Notes under the pieces: generated by a model
Database searches by the model: none
What the model was told of the DNA's origin: nothing
Seen by the model: the letters and a program-made list of their open reading frames with translations, nothing else
NCBI GenBank assembly: GCA_965602785.1
Contig: CBFDAH010000081.1
Coordinates: forward strand, 1 to 11,995
DNA from: JBGSLA01 sp965602785
Lineage (GTDB): Bacteria; Desulfobacterota; Desulfobaccia; Desulfobaccales; 0-14-0-80-60-11
Reading direction: 5' to 3'
Length of the DNA stretch: 11,995 nt
In this document: piece by piece, positions 6,364 to 11,995 of the stretch
Position numbering within the stretch: the first letter of the stretch is position 1
Layout of the letters: each line of letters begins with the position of its first letter
Program-made: the position numbers and the translations under genes

Positions 6364-6810
6364 TTACTGGGCCTCTTTTTCAGATTCCTCATAAGATTTT
6401 TGCCACGTCTCCAGGGCCTGGTTTATGGCGCCTTTCAGCTCTTCCCAGGCCTTGCCCGAGGCGGTTGTTACATCCTTCAACTTTTTCTCAAGGGCGTCGA
6501 CCTGTTGCTGCATAGTCGCTATCTCTTTTTGGAGCCTGGACTTCAATTCCGGGGCGGCTTTTTCGATTTTGCCTTTCAGTTCCGCCAGCTTCTTTTGCAT
6601 GTCTGCCAAATGGTCGGTAACCTTCTTTTGGTAAGTTTCTTTTTGTTGTTCAGTATAAGCCTTGAGTGATTCCAAGGCTTCCCCGGTTTCTTTCTGGACT
6701 TGTTTTTCCGTCACCGGTTTTTTGGCCGAGGGCGGCTCCTCTTTTTTGCCGCAGGCCAGGACCGTCACCGCGAGAAAAACGGCGACTAGGGCCAGGACCA
6801 CTCTGTTCAT
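6364..6810 (-). CDS. Small coiled-coil lipoprotein
   Basis: This 148-residue protein starts with a clear lipoprotein signal: a basic N-terminus (MNR), a hydrophobic core, and the lipobox VLAC with Cys20 as the lipidated residue, followed by GKKEE. The mature part is highly charged, rich in Glu/Lys/Gln with heptad-like spacing from about residue 40 to 140, so it is expected to form a long helix or coiled coil, in the style of Lpp or apolipoprotein-like surface proteins. No catalytic motif is visible and no named family is recognised. GGAGG eight bases before ATG supports the start. It lies 32 bp downstream of hisF on the same strand, so it may be partly read from the hisF transcript although it has its own good ribosome binding site. 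Its function is unknown; a role in envelope structure is a guess. Confidence 0.85.
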   Translation of the reverse strand: MNRVVLALVAVFLAVTVLACGKKEEPPSAKKPVTEKQVQKETGEALESLKAYTEQQKETYQKKVTDHLADMQKKLAELKGKIEKAAPELKSRLQKEIATMQQQVDALEKKLKDVTTASGKAWEELKGAINQALETWQKSYEESEKEAQ

Positions 6811-6842
6811 AATAAAAACCTCCTATCTTGCGGATTCTTAAA

Positions 6843-7607
6843 TTACAGGCGTACCTTCACGCCTTTTTGTTGCAGGTATTCCTTGGCGGCCCGGATGGGA
6901 ATCTCCCGGAAGTGGAAAATGGAGGCCGCCAGGACCGCGTCAGCCTTCCCCTGAACCACCGCTTCATAAAGGTGTTCCACTGTTCCCGCGCCTCCCGAGG
7001 CGATGACCGGCAGGTTGGAAGCCTCCTTGATTTTCCGGGTCAGCTCCAGGTCGTAGCCATCCTTGGTGCCGTCGGTGTCCATGCTGGTGGGGAGGAGCTC
7101 CCCGGCCCCCAGATCCCGGCACTCTTTGGCCCAGGCAATGGCGTCCCGGCCGGTGGGCGTGCGGCCGCCGTGGGTCACCAACTCGTAGCCGGACGGCAGA
7201 TCCGGGTTGCTCCGGGCGTCAATGGCCACCACCAGGCGGGCTGAGCCCACCTGGCGAGCAGCTTCCTCCACCAGGGCCGGACGCTGTACCGCCGCAGTGT
7301 TCACCGACACTTTGGCCACACCGACATTGAGCAGGTTTTCCATGTCGGCCACCGAGCCGATGCCGCCCCCCACCGTCAGGGGGATGGTGATGGCCTGGGC
7401 CACCGTTTTCACCAGCTCGAGAGTGGTCTTGCGGCCCTCTACGGTGGCGGTGATATCCAGAAAGGCCAGCTCGTCCGCACCCTCTTTCTCATAGAGCTGG
7501 GCGTTTTCCACCGGGTCCCCCGCATCCCGCAGGTTCACGAAATGAATCCCCTTGACCACCCGGCCGTCCTTGATGTCTAGACAGGGAATAATGCGAATGT
7601 AATCCAT
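6843..7607 (-). CDS. hisF: Imidazole glycerol phosphate synthase cyclase subunit
   Basis: HisF pairs with the glutaminase HisH to turn PRFAR and ammonia into IGP and AICAR, linking histidine and purine synthesis. The (beta/alpha)8 protein of 254 residues is of normal length. The catalytic acids are in their canonical places: Asp11 in IIPCLDIKDGRVVKG (6-20) and Asp130 in VVAID (126-130). LTVGGGI (77-83), VNTAAV (102-107) and the C-terminal ASGGAG phosphate loop are present. A longer reading from 7694 is possible, but the added residues are encoded by the adjoining repeat; ATG 7607 has AAAGGAG at good spacing and begins with the conserved MDYIRIIPCLD, so it is the true start. No other his gene is nearby. 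The motif GELLPTSMD has Pro where many HisF proteins have Leu. Confidence 0.97.
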   Translation of the reverse strand: MDYIRIIPCLDIKDGRVVKGIHFVNLRDAGDPVENAQLYEKEGADELAFLDITATVEGRKTTLELVKTVAQAITIPLTVGGGIGSVADMENLLNVGVAKVSVNTAAVQRPALVEEAARQVGSARLVVAIDARSNPDLPSGYELVTHGGRTPTGRDAIAWAKECRDLGAGELLPTSMDTDGTKDGYDLELTRKIKEASNLPVIASGGAGTVEHLYEAVVQGKADAVLAASIFHFREIPIRAAKEYLQQKGVKVRL

Positions 7608-7626
7608 GCGCGGCTCCTTTGTGTGG

Positions 7627-7702
7627 GTTTTGTGAGGGGAGGGCCAGGGGAGCGCGACTTCCCCGCCCCCCCCCTCAAACTTCCCTCTCCACACTCGTTA
7701 AG
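7627..7702. repeat. Second copy of repeat module A
   Basis: Begins GTTTTGTGAGGGGAGGGCC and ends CTCCACACTCGTTAAG; it aligns along its whole length with 1417-1492. It lies immediately upstream of the hisF ribosome binding site, so the hisF promoter must lie within or beyond the repeat. Confidence 0.7.
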
Positions 7703-7709
7703 ATTACTC

Positions 7710-7800
7710 GGTAGCACGGGCATCTTGACCGTGCGGCACGGGCTGGAAGCCCGTGCTACCGTTCTTGCTTAAAGGATTGGGCGAGGGGATAGGGCTCTTT
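7710..7800. repeat. REP-like palindrome plus partial G-rich module
   Basis: GGTAGCACGGGC (7710-7721) is perfectly complementary to 7749-7760. An internal GCACGGGCT (7736-7744) can instead pair with AGCCCGTGC (7748-7756), giving alternative folds. This is a widely distributed bacterial intergenic repeat; when translated it gives the familiar STGFQPV..HGQDARATE string. Directly after it, 7768-7800 is a truncated copy of the G-rich module (AAAGGATTGGGCGAGGGG). Confidence 0.75.
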
Positions 7801-7826
7801 GAACCCTGGCTCCCTGCCCCACTCTT

Positions 7827-7982
7827 CCGTCTTTCCAACCTATGGAAAATCAACGCCGCCACCGCCAGAGTAAACACGGTGGAGGCCAACCGTCCGAAAA
7901 TAAAAGGACCAGCCAATCCTGAGAAGATGGGGTCCACGGTGATGACCCGGGTGCCGAACGCGGCAGTTCAGGTGAGCGCCAT
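7827..7982 (-). pseudogene. Remnant of the C-terminus of an RND efflux permease
   Basis: The minus-strand frame from 7982 reads MALT, then a TGA stop, then TAAFGTRVITVDPIFSGLAG and on through FIFGRLASTVFTL to LERR. The block VDPIFSGLA...FGxLASTVFTL is the hallmark of the last transmembrane helices of AcrB/CzcA-type RND transporters, where DPIFxGLAxSLIFG..STxLTL is usual. Only about 50 codons remain, against more than 1000 in a full permease. An in-frame stop is present and the far end runs into the REP-like repeat. The rest of the gene is missing; a DMT transporter gene now occupies the upstream side. It is recognised from family knowledge and no alignment was run. Confidence 0.65.
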
Positions 7983-8023
7983 GAAGTTGGCAATTATACT
8001 TCGCCTTCATGGGGCGTGGTTTA

Positions 8024-8941
8024 TTAAGGCTGGTGCACCCGTTTCGGCCAATTCACCAAGACAATGCCGGCGGCCACGAAGGCCAGGCCCAGCCACAGGA
8101 TCGGCGGGGTGGGCTCCCCCAGGAAAATGGAGCTCAAAATCACCCCCACCAGGGGCACCAGAAAGGTGAAACTGGCCACCTGGCTCACGGGGAAACGATA
8201 AATGAGCCAAAACCACAAAATATACGACAGGAATTGGACCACCAGGCTCTGATAGCCGAAGGCCAGGAGATCGCTCAGATAAATCTTTATCGGGTAGCCC
8301 CATTCGAAGATCAGGCTTGAGATTAGCAGAATGGGTATGGCAAAGAGCATCATGGGAAAGAGGGTCTGAAAGGGATTGAGCTTCTCCCGGTTGTTCAGCC
8401 ACTTGGTGTACAGGGCGATAGCGGAAAAACACAGGGCGGCGGCGATTTCCATGAGATTGCCCCGATCCATTTCCGGACCTGCCGCCCCCGGGCTCCAGAA
8501 GGTCAGATACACCCCTACCAGGGCCAGGGCCAAACCGACGAGCTTGCGGGGCGTGAGGCGGTCCCCTGACACCAAAAAGTGGGCCCCGACGGCCACCCAG
8601 AAGGGCTTGGTGCTATAAAAAATGGTGCCCCGGGCCGCGTTGGTGAGGACGAGCCCCAGGTACACCAAGACCATAGTTAATCCGAACAGGAGGCCCAAGG
8701 CCACCCCGTGCCATCCATAATGGCGGGGCAGCATCACCGGCTCATGGGTGAATCGGGTATAGACTAAGAGGAGCAGGGTGGCTAAGGCAATGCGGCCCGT
8801 GGCCAAGAGGAGAGGCGGGAGGCCGTGCTCACTCAGCTTGATGGTGGGAATGGACCCGCCCCAGAGAAGACAGACCAGGACCACCACCAGGAAGCCGGTG
8901 AGGGAAAGGGTTGCGGGGGTGGGTTTGTCCGTGGGGTTCAT
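8024..8941 (-). CDS. EamA-domain DMT-superfamily transporter
   Basis: A 305-residue inner-membrane protein with two EamA repeats and about ten hydrophobic helices (roughly 15-35, 40-62, 76-97, 103-121, 131-148, 162-180, 195-213, 225-247, 250-270, 277-296). Family features include the first-helix LLWGGSIPTIK, Pro-rich helix 2, NAARGTIFYSTKPFWVAV in the first repeat, and FTFLVPLVGVILSSIFLGE in the second. Members export or import small metabolites such as amino acids, nucleosides or drugs; the substrate cannot be told from sequence. No strong ribosome binding site precedes the ATG (ATGACGGG only), and no better in-frame start is seen. It is upstream of the RND remnant on the same strand and is preceded by a gene-free gap. 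Confidence 0.93.
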   Translation of the reverse strand: MNPTDKPTPATLSLTGFLVVVLVCLLWGGSIPTIKLSEHGLPPLLLATGRIALATLLLLVYTRFTHEPVMLPRHYGWHGVALGLLFGLTMVLVYLGLVLTNAARGTIFYSTKPFWVAVGAHFLVSGDRLTPRKLVGLALALVGVYLTFWSPGAAGPEMDRGNLMEIAAALCFSAIALYTKWLNNREKLNPFQTLFPMMLFAIPILLISSLIFEWGYPIKIYLSDLLAFGYQSLVVQFLSYILWFWLIYRFPVSQVASFTFLVPLVGVILSSIFLGEPTPPILWLGLAFVAAGIVLVNWPKRVHQP

Positions 8942-9012
8942 CCCGTCATCCGATTACCAGTTGAGACCTCTGGAAAAGTGCTCATGTCAACCTTGGCGCG
9001 AGAGGAGGGGTT

Positions 9013-9085
9013 GGATAATTCCCCTGGCCCCCCTTGAGAAAAGGGAGGGGATGAGAGGAATCCCCCTGGCTTATTCAGGGAAAAA
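9013..9085. repeat. Dispersed intergenic repeat (CCCCTGGCCCCCCTT type)
   Basis: The segment CCCCTGGCCCCCCTTGAG, then AAAAGGGAGGGGATGAGAGG and CCCCCTGG, matches a repeat style common in bacterial intergenic regions, with a C-rich arm pairing with the AAGGGAGGGG arm across GAGA. It forms the left part of the 775-bp gap after the DMT gene start. Confidence 0.6.
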
Positions 9086-9239
9086 TCGTTTAAGTCCCAA
9101 TAGTGTCCGGCCTGATAATTACCTTAGCTAATCGCTAAGTACGACGGTTCATAAGTTCGGTCAGATATTTTATACTCGCCTACGGAAAGTTCCTCAAGCT
9201 GTAATATTAATCAGAGCATAAAATTGAGTAATCAAAAAC

Positions 9240-9290
9240 CCTCCTTAAATTCCCTCTCCCTTGCGAAAGATGGTTAGGGTAAGGGTGAAA
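9240..9290. repeat. Dispersed intergenic repeat (CCCTCTCCCTT type)
   Basis: TCCCTCTCCCTTGCG, then AAAGATGGTTAGGGTAAGGGTG, is a slightly eroded copy of the common CCCTCTCCCTTGAGGGAGAGGGTTAGGGTGAGGGTG-like intergenic repeat. The flanks (9121-9240 and 9290-9320) are AT-rich and have no reading frame. Confidence 0.55.
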
Positions 9291-9329
9291 AATTAATTTC
9301 TTTTTTGCTCCCAGCAATAAATAGGTGGG

Positions 9330-9700
9330 GCGGCCGTCCCTGGCCACCGGAGAACATTGGCGGGTAGGGAGGCCCGCCCCCAGAAGGACTACCGCCAGCC
9401 ACCGGCAGCGTTTAGGCCTCGGTGGCGCCCCGAGCCATTATAATCCTGGCAGGTCTTCATGACAACGCTTGACGGGACCGGCATGAAACCTAAGGTTAAT
9501 TGGCGGCAAGGCCATCCGGACCCCGGGAATTCTTCTTGCCCGGCAGGAAGGGACATAGTAAGGTAGGTCTGAAGCACCTGAAAGGAGACCCCCGCCACGC
9601 CGTCGGCCTGCGCCACCGCAAGATAAACCTGATATAGCCCTCACCTCGGTAAGAACGGCGACGATACGGTCTCCGGTCCCAAGTAATCACAGGTATGCTG
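9330..9700. other. Gene-free, hairpin-rich GC segment ahead of the globin gene
   Basis: No convincing protein: three overlapping minus-strand frames exist (64-75 codons), but none shows a known motif or ribosome binding site. Several perfect stems occur: GGCGGG/CCCGCC (9359-9364, 9373-9378), GCCACCG/CGGTGGC (9398-9404, 9420-9426), CCGGG/CCCGG around 9523-9543, GGTCT/AGACC (9566-9570, 9586-9590), and a long-range GGAGACC/GGTCTCC (9584-9590, 9668-9674). It could be a structured leader, a small RNA, or an eroded repeat. It matches no RNA family that I recognise (not tRNA, RNase P, tmRNA or SRP). Confidence 0.3.
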
Positions 9701-9716
9701 CTTAATAGAGGCCATT

Positions 9717-10730
9717 ATGCGGACGTTTGAGGAAGTCCTGGACGACTACCGCCTGGGGGACGCCGAGGTGGAGATCCTCACCAGCCTGGTCCCCCTGATG
9801 GAGTCCCAAGCGGACCAGGTCGTGGAGGACTTTTACCAATTTCTCCAAGAAATGCCTTACACCGCCAAATTCCTCCAGGACCCCAATCTTTTGGCCCGCC
9901 TCAAGATTTATCATCGCACCTGGCTCATGGCCCTGTTTACGGGCCCCTTTAATGACGGCTATTACCGGCGCCTGCAGCGTATTGGGATGACCCACGTGCG
10001 CATAGGGCTGTCGGCCCATTACGTTTACGTGGCCATGAATTTCATCAGAAACCGTCTCAACAGAATTCTGGTGGCGGAGATGGACCCTTTCCGATTGGAG
10101 GGGGCCAAGGAGGCCCTGGACAAGATCCTGGACCTCAACCTGGATGTCATTGCCCGGGCTTACCACCAGGCAGAACTGCGCCGCTTTTTTCTCAACTACA
10201 GGTTAGACGACATCCTGATCCGCTTTGCCCGGCGCTTCACTTTTGGGCTCAACCTCCTGCTGCTGTTGGGCCTCATCGGCCTGGCGGCGGGTATGGTGGT
10301 GGTGCTCTTCAATGACGTCAGCATGATTTTCCGGGGAAATCTGGACAAGGGCCTGATCTCGGCCCTGGGCTCGCTACTGGTGTTGTGGTTGGCCATTGAG
10401 CTCCTGGAAGCGGAGATCGACCGGCTCAAGGGCGGGGAGCTCATGCTCAGCCTCTTTGTGGGGGTGGGATTAGTGGCTTTCATCCGCAAAATCCTCATCG
10501 CCACCCTGTCCCATGAAGATATCGAAATGGAATTGGTTTATTTGGGAGGTATCCTCATCTTCGGTATCATCTACATGGCTCCTCGCCCGGATCGAGGCCA
10601 AGAAATAGCACAGGTTGCCAGTTTCTTTTCCGGCTTGTTGATTAGGCCTGAAAAAGTCGGGAGGGCGAACTTGCGGGTCCGCCCTCCTGTTTTGCTAGTG
10701 GCAAGATCAACCCGCCAGAGTAGCTGCTAA
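9717..10730 (+). CDS. Protoglobin domain fused to PsiE-like membrane domain (probable 3' frameshift)
   Basis: 337 residues as read. Residues 1-160 form a protoglobin/globin-coupled-sensor domain. RIGMTHVRIGL (88-98) carries the proximal heme ligand His93, matching the RIGxxHxxIGL signature of the family, and FYQFL (39-43) offers Tyr40 as the likely distal residue. Residues 177-288 contain four hydrophobic helices (about 177-199, 212-231, 244-264, 273-288) with LEAEIDRLKGGELMLSLFVG and GLVAFIRKILI, as in PsiE-type proteins. The domain order suggests a cytoplasmic heme sensor of O2, NO or CO tethered to the membrane. No kinase, cyclase or methyl-accepting domain is present. The start has GAGG five bases before ATG. 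After Tyr286 the frame appears shifted: one base fewer near 10575 gives WLLARIEAKK and a stop at 10606-10608 (296 residues). The present 51-residue tail crosses a terminator-like hairpin and looks non-natural. Globin assignment is strong; PsiE is good by pattern. Confidence 0.85.
   Translation: MRTFEEVLDDYRLGDAEVEILTSLVPLMESQADQVVEDFYQFLQEMPYTAKFLQDPNLLARLKIYHRTWLMALFTGPFNDGYYRRLQRIGMTHVRIGLSAHYVYVAMNFIRNRLNRILVAEMDPFRLEGAKEALDKILDLNLDVIARAYHQAELRRFFLNYRLDDILIRFARRFTFGLNLLLLLGLIGLAAGMVVVLFNDVSMIFRGNLDKGLISALGSLLVLWLAIELLEAEIDRLKGGELMLSLFVGVGLVAFIRKILIATLSHEDIEMELVYLGGILIFGIIYMAPRPDRGQEIAQVASFFSGLLIRPEKVGRANLRVRPPVLLVARSTRQSSC
10659..10694 (+). terminator. Terminator-like hairpin inside the read-through tail
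   Basis: GGAGGGCG (10660-10667) pairs perfectly with CGCCCTCC (10680-10687) across a 12-base loop and is followed by TGTTTTGC. It lies within the current globin-PsiE reading frame but about 50 bases after the stop of the reconstructed shorter frame, where a terminator is expected. Confidence 0.6.
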
Positions 10731-10763
10731 GGTTCCTAACTGGAATTTTCAGGAAATTTATCC

Positions 10764-10896
10764 TAGAAGCTATTGCAAAACTTATTTTTCTGTCATCCTG
10801 AACGAAGTGAAGGATCTCAAGTCATTGAAAATTCGAGATTCTTCGCTTCGCTCAGAATGACATTTCAGGAGAACCGCAGTTTTGCAATGGCTCCTA
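10764..10896. repeat. 133-bp MITE-like nested palindromic element
   Basis: The outer terminal inverted repeats 10764-10782 and 10878-10896 match at 17 of 19 positions (TAGAAGCTATTGCAAAACT type). Inside is a second inverted pair, 10791-10818 (GTCATCCTGAACGAAGTGAA...) and 10835-10863 (GAGATTCTTCGCTTCGCTCA...). The inner unit is the well-known intergenic repeat that translates as CHSERSEESRIF. The element has no coding capacity of its own. No clear target duplication is visible. It lies between the globin gene and the glycosyltransferase, within 50 bases of the latter's possible starts. Confidence 0.8.
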
Positions 10897-10945
10897 ATAG
10901 ATTTTGTTTGATAGCATGCTTGCCACCAGAGGGGCTGGCCCAAAG

Positions 10946-11719
10946 ATGATGGGTTTTTTAGGTGGTCAAAATGGGGCCAAGGGTTCCCACCCACCGATTG
11001 GGGACCAACAAAGCTACGGAGGCAGCCCTATTTCGGTTATTATCCCCACCCTGAATGAAGGGCAATATGTCCTCTCTGCCATACGGAGTGCCAAACAGCC
11101 GCCCAGAAAATGTGAAATCGTCGTGGTGGACGGCGGCAGTACCGATGACACCGTGACAGTGGCCCGAGCTCACGCGCTGGTCATCAAAAGTCTACGGGGC
11201 CGGGCTGTGCAGATGAATGCCGGGGCGCGGCATTCCACCGGCGACGTGCTGCTTTTTTTACATGCCGACTCTTGCCTTCCTCCCCATGCCTTAGCCAATC
11301 TGGCGCAGGTTATGGCGGACCCACAAATTGTGGGCGGCACCTTTATGTTGAGATTTGACCATCCCAAGTGGCTCTTACGTTGTATTGCATTTTTCAGTGG
11401 CTTCAAGTTCAGGTACTTTCATTATGGGGACCAGGGCATTTTCGTAAGGAGAGATATTTTTGAACAACTGGGAGGGTTCCAGGAAATGCCGATTATGGAA
11501 GACCTTGATTTTCTGCGGCGATTGCGTAGGAGGGGCCGGGTCGCGCTTATTAAACTGCCCATCACCACCTCGGCCCGACGTTTTTTGGAAAACGGCATCC
11601 TGCGCCATCAACTGCATACCATGGTTCTGGTAATCTTGTATCTTTTGGGGACAAAGCCTCAAGCTCTCTCAAGATTGTACAAGAGAACTGATGACCGGCG
11701 ACTGGGTCAGAGGATATGA
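10946..11719 (+). CDS. Family 2 glycosyltransferase, TIGR04283 (arsenosugar-associated) type
   Basis: A GT-A fold glycosyltransferase of about 257 residues. From the ATG at 10946: SVIIPTLNE (30-38), VVVDGGSTDDT (59-69) with the nucleotide-binding Asp, GRAVQMNAGA (85-94), and LFLHADS (103-109) carrying the metal-binding DxD-like site. Then come GDQGIFVRRDIFEQLGGF, PIMEDLDFLRRLRRRGR and TSARRFLENG, which together mark the TIGR04283 family. NCBI names that family for arsenosugar biosynthesis, but members occur widely and the acceptor is uncertain; the usual TIGR04282 partner is not in the window. The start is unclear. ATG 10946/10949, ATG 10916 and TTG 10904 all lack a well-placed ribosome binding site and add residues ahead of the conserved ISVIIPTLNE. 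The best-placed GGAGG (11018-11022) lies seven bases before an ATT codon at 11030. A short C-terminal hydrophobic stretch (VLVILYLLG) is usual for the family. Confidence 0.9.
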   Translation: MMGFLGGQNGAKGSHPPIGDQQSYGGSPISVIIPTLNEGQYVLSAIRSAKQPPRKCEIVVVDGGSTDDTVTVARAHALVIKSLRGRAVQMNAGARHSTGDVLLFLHADSCLPPHALANLAQVMADPQIVGGTFMLRFDHPKWLLRCIAFFSGFKFRYFHYGDQGIFVRRDIFEQLGGFQEMPIMEDLDFLRRLRRRGRVALIKLPITTSARRFLENGILRHQLHTMVLVILYLLGTKPQALSRLYKRTDDRRLGQRI

Positions 11720-11995
11720 AAGCCGCTAGATTAGCTCGAGAAGATACCTGGGGAACGGTGGAGAGGAAGCACTTTAAACGGGGAGGGATTCTTGTAGAAG
11801 CTCAGCTCCAGTCTTGGCTGGCATCATCCTGATGCAGCTAGGCACAGCATATCTGCAATTTTTCCAGAAAATCCGATATGTTCTGCTTTTGGCAAGCTAA
11901 CACAAATCGGGAGGAATTGAATTTTGTGCTACGATGCTTGCCGTAAAAGAGGCCCCAGGGAGCAATGGGGAGTAGACTATGCTGAGGCTGCCACA
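11720..11995. other. Right-end segment without a convincing gene
   Basis: The plus strand shows only short frames. GGGAGG near 11910 is followed by candidate starts that stop within 14 codons. On the minus strand a frame stays open for 51 codons from the window edge (11993) to a TAG at about 11838-11840, reading WQPQHSLLPIAPWGLFYGK and onward. After that stop the same frame continues with another stop about 15 codons later. This could be a decayed gene end or chance; no family is recognised. Confidence 0.3.

Noticed and set aside
7608..7694. Longer hisF start adding 29 residues
   Set aside because: The extra residues are translated from repeat module A, and the conserved HisF N-terminus begins at 7607 with a good AAAGGAG ahead of it.
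7704..7937. A 77-codon minus-strand gene
   Set aside because: Its first half is the RND remnant and its second half is translated REP-like repeat (STGFQPV..HGQDARATE), so it is not a functional small gene.
9389..9690. Three overlapping minus-strand frames in the gap before the globin gene
   Set aside because: No ribosome binding site, no motif, and three frames equally open; this is typical of GC-rich non-coding DNA.
9330..9700. A known housekeeping RNA (RNase P, tmRNA, SRP or 6S)
   Set aside because: None of the conserved core sequences of RNase P, tmRNA or SRP could be found by eye on either strand, and 6S cannot be judged without folding.
10782..10994. A 70-codon minus-strand gene
   Set aside because: It contains the CHSERSEESRIF string typical of a translated palindromic repeat and spans the MITE-like element.
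4172..11719. An arsenic-metabolism cluster linking PNP and the TIGR04283 glycosyltransferase
   Set aside because: The two genes are 6 kb apart with unrelated genes between, and no ArsM, ArsS or TIGR04282 gene is in the window.

Overview
The window is about 12 kb of GC-rich bacterial DNA, with ordinary, scattered housekeeping and redox genes and unusually repeat-laden intergenic gaps. The gene set fits an anaerobic Desulfobacterota (deltaproteobacterial) lineage: a four-cluster ferredoxin beside an FAD/NAD oxidoreductase, a DUF134 regulator, a TIGR04283-type glycosyltransferase, and GC-rich palindromic intergenic repeats. That placement is inferred from gene content and style; no marker gene here fixes it.

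Layout, left to right. At 185-2222 (+) an FAD/NAD(P) oxidoreductase is followed by a CooF/HycB-like polyferredoxin, probably an electron-transfer pair, but the gap between them is filled by a composite G-rich repeat. At 3969-2443 (-) a DUF134 HTH/zinc-ribbon protein precedes purM. At 4172-5017 (+) lies a purine nucleoside phosphorylase, divergent from DUF134. At 5508-5155 (-) is a small zinc-ribbon protein with a histone-H1-like Ala/Lys/Pro tail. At 5767-6150 (+) is ridA. At 7607-6364 (-) hisF is followed by a coiled-coil lipoprotein. At 7982-7827 (-) is a decayed C-terminal scrap of an RND efflux pump, and at 8941-8024 (-) an EamA/DMT transporter. A gap of about 775 bp (8942-9716) holds two short dispersed repeats and a hairpin-rich stretch. 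At 9717-10730 (+) a protoglobin domain is fused to a PsiE-like four-helix membrane domain. A 133-bp MITE-like palindromic element (10764-10896) lies just before a family 2 glycosyltransferase (about 10946-11719, +). The last 276 bp carry no convincing gene.

The most notable points are these. (1) The protoglobin-PsiE fusion looks like a membrane-tethered heme gas sensor with no recognisable enzymatic output. (2) Removing one base near 10575 would restore a natural C-terminus and a stop at 10606-10608, just ahead of a terminator-like hairpin that the present frame reads through. (3) A family of modular, hairpin-forming G-rich repeats occupies several gaps; two copies lie in opposite orientation and keep the same fold with diverged stems. 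(4) A recognisable RND pump remnant carries an in-frame stop.

Apart from the ferredoxin/oxidoreductase pair there is no obvious multi-gene system; purM, hisF, PNP and ridA are single metabolic genes.
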